Assembly (NCBI GenBank): GCA_948552115.1 | Contig: CAOWNX010000007.1 | Coordinates: forward strand, 1-14,888 | Length of the DNA: 14,888 bases | Direction: 5' to 3' | From: an uncultured Bacilli bacterium | Lineage (GTDB): Bacteria; Bacillota_I; Bacilli_A; RF39; UBA660 | Shown here: piece after piece, positions 13,575 to 14,888 of the stretch | Layout of the letters: each line of letters begins with the position of its first letter | Numbering within the stretch: the first letter of the stretch is position 1 | The notes under the pieces: model-generated | The model's database searches: none | Seen by the model: only the letters and a program-made list of their open reading frames with translations | What the model was told of the DNA's origin: nothing | Made by a program: the position numbers and the translations under genes

Positions 13575-14363
13575 ATGAAGATTGTAATGAGACTACACGA
13601 ATCCCCATTTCTTCGAATGAAAAATGGAGAGAAAATTCGCGAATATCGTGTAAATGATGAAAAAAGACAACAAATTCGAAAAGGGGATGTCATCGAATTC
13701 AGAAAATACCCAGAAGAAAACGAAACAATACTTATGGAAGTGAAAGAAATAGAACCTTACAATACATTAGAAGAAGCGATTACAGCCCATTTTGAAACAG
13801 ATTTTCAATCTAGATATTCAAGTATCTCCGATGTGGTAAAGTCATTTCAAAAATTTTATACTCCAGAAGAAATAAAAAAATATGGAATTGTCGTATATCA
13901 AGTAGAAAAGAAAAGAATTACACATCAAAATGCCACAGTTTGTTATTTAAAAAAAGATAATCAAGTATTAATGCTAAAATTTTCCAAAAAATGGGGTCAC
14001 GTTTATGCACCACCTGGAGGAAAATTTGAAAGTGGAGAATCTCCAATCGACTGTATCTTAAGAGAATATAAAGAAGAAACTGGCTTAACACTTCATAATA
14101 TCAAATTACAAGGAATATCTTATTGGAAAGATTCCGTCGAAGGTATCATTTTTGTCTACATTTGTGAAGAATTTGAAGGTACATTGACGGAAAGCAAGGA
14201 AGGAAAACTTGAATGGATTGATATGGAAGAATTAACTAATTTAGAACAATTTGAACAAAATAAGTTATTCACGCCATATCTATTTCGCAAGGAAATATTT
14301 GAAGGAAAATTTCGTTTAGATAATCAATGCCGTGTTCTGCAATATGAAATGAGAGATCAATAA
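13575..14363 (+). CDS. ASCH-Nudix fusion hydrolase
   Basis: 262 residues with two domains. Residues 1-~112 form an ASCH-like PUA-fold domain: MRLHESPFLRMKNGEKIREY, then RVNDEKRQQIRKGDVIEFRK (26-44), and YTPEEIKKYGIVVYQVE near 95-111; this is the ExRxxDxKRxxIxxGDxIxF type of ASCH, distinct from the neighbouring gene's. Residues ~115-262 are a Nudix hydrolase with a complete box: G149-x5-E155-x7-R163-E164-x2-E167-E168-x-G170-L171, the metal-binding, pyrophosphate-cleaving motif. A PPGGKF context and the later GKLEWIDMEELTNL resemble MutT/MTH1-like enzymes, making 8-oxo-dGTP a plausible substrate, but Nudix substrates are not predictable from the box. AGGTGA (13565-13570) is 4 bases before the ATG. 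mutY follows after 2 bases, so the two are likely co-transcribed, supporting a role in the oxidised-nucleotide response. Confidence 0.88.
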   Translation: MKIVMRLHESPFLRMKNGEKIREYRVNDEKRQQIRKGDVIEFRKYPEENETILMEVKEIEPYNTLEEAITAHFETDFQSRYSSISDVVKSFQKFYTPEEIKKYGIVVYQVEKKRITHQNATVCYLKKDNQVLMLKFSKKWGHVYAPPGGKFESGESPIDCILREYKEETGLTLHNIKLQGISYWKDSVEGIIFVYICEEFEGTLTESKEGKLEWIDMEELTNLEQFEQNKLFTPYLFRKEIFEGKFRLDNQCRVLQYEMRDQ

Positions 14364-14365
14364 AA

Positions 14366-14888
14366 ATGAAAAAAGAAATCGAATTACAAGAGATGGTAGT
14401 TCCTTTAATTGAATGGTTTCAAAAAGAAAAAAGAGATTTACCATGGAGAAAAACAAATGATTCTTATAAAATATGGATTTCTGAAATAATGCTCCAGCAA
14501 ACACGTGTAGAAACAGTAAAAGAATACTATAAACGCTTTTTAAGTGAGTTACCTACACTACACGACTTAGCAAAAGTAAAAGACGATAAACTCTTAAAAC
14601 TATGGGAAGGTCTAGGATACTACTCGCGAGCTAGAAACTTAAAAAAATGTGCCATAGAAATAGCCGAAAAAGGATTACAAGAACTACCAAGAGACTATGA
14701 AGAATTAAAAAAACTTCCTGGAATCGGACCTTATGCTGCAGGGGCCATTGGCTCCATTGCATACAACCTAAAAACACCTGCAATTGATGGAAATGTTTTA
14801 AGAGTAATGACACGATTATTAGAAGATGAACGAGATATCATGAAAAGCTCCATACGAAAAGAATATTTTCAAATATTACAACAAATCA
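14366..14888 (+). CDS. mutY: Adenine DNA glycosylase MutY (3' partial)
   Basis: Excises adenine mispaired with 8-oxoguanine in base excision repair. The reading frame starts at ATG 14366 and runs off the right edge after 174 codons. The HhH-GPD core is clear: DLPWR (24-28), W37-I-S-E40-IMLQQTRVETV with E40 at the catalytic Glu position, LWEGLGYYSRARNL (79-92), the helix-hairpin-helix LPGIGPYAAGAI (117-128) and the D141-GNV motif with the catalytic Asp. Tyr123 sits at the position that separates MutY (Ser or Tyr) from endonuclease III (Lys), so it is MutY rather than Nth. The Fe-S cluster and NUDT1-like C-terminal domain lie beyond the window. It sits 2 bases after the ASCH-Nudix stop codon, with only a weak purine-rich ribosome site inside that gene, indicating coupling. 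Confidence 0.93.
   Translation, partial: MKKEIELQEMVVPLIEWFQKEKRDLPWRKTNDSYKIWISEIMLQQTRVETVKEYYKRFLSELPTLHDLAKVKDDKLLKLWEGLGYYSRARNLKKCAIEIAEKGLQELPRDYEELKKLPGIGPYAAGAIGSIAYNLKTPAIDGNVLRVMTRLLEDERDIMKSSIRKEYFQILQQI

Overview
The window is an AT-rich, gene-dense bacterial chromosome segment that fits a low-GC Bacillota (Firmicutes) genome, possibly a gut-type Bacilli/Erysipelotrichia/RF39-like lineage; the exact clade cannot be fixed from sequence alone. Supporting signs are the strong A bias on the coding strand, AAA/GAA/TTA-rich codon use, a SipW-type signal peptide, a YtxH-like protein, a CmpB-type membrane protein, textbook sigma-A promoters, and Shine-Dalgarno sites AGGAGG or AGGTGA. TGA works as a stop (end of ku and of the first ASCH gene) and tryptophan is TGG, so the code is table 11, not the mycoplasma code.

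Layout. 1-1986: 3' part of a large, charged, coiled-coil-rich protein of unknown function. 2051-4314: lgt (lipoprotein maturation), a thioredoxin-reductase-like flavoprotein, and a small membrane-anchored protein, closely packed. 4366-4917: a secreted protein with a SipW-type signal, with its own promoter; its C-terminal half resembles the ectodomain of the preceding gene. 4963-7083: tex. 7247-9684: asnB and a PAP2 phosphatase. 9693-10385 (the only minus-strand gene): a CmpB/PF06541-type membrane protein, convergent with the PAP2 gene through a shared bidirectional terminator and divergent from a YtxH-like gene (10531-10929). The 10386-10530 gap holds two near-consensus sigma-A promoters back to back, with three TTGAC/GTCAA inverted repeats.

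10995 to the right edge is a run of DNA- and nucleotide-maintenance genes, all on the plus strand: ku, a ligase-only LigD-type ATP-dependent DNA ligase overlapping ku by 4 bases, a stand-alone ASCH protein, a 480-base stretch with two small frame-broken gene remnants, an ASCH-Nudix fusion, and the start of mutY, cut by the window edge. Ku and ligase form a minimal end-joining pair; MutY and a possible MutT-like Nudix enzyme would deal with 8-oxoguanine in DNA and in the nucleotide pool. This cluster, with two different ASCH proteins built into it, is the most interesting part of the window.

No tRNA, rRNA, CRISPR array, insertion sequence or att site was seen. Most terminators are compact hairpins whose 5' arm or loop contains the stop codon of the preceding gene.
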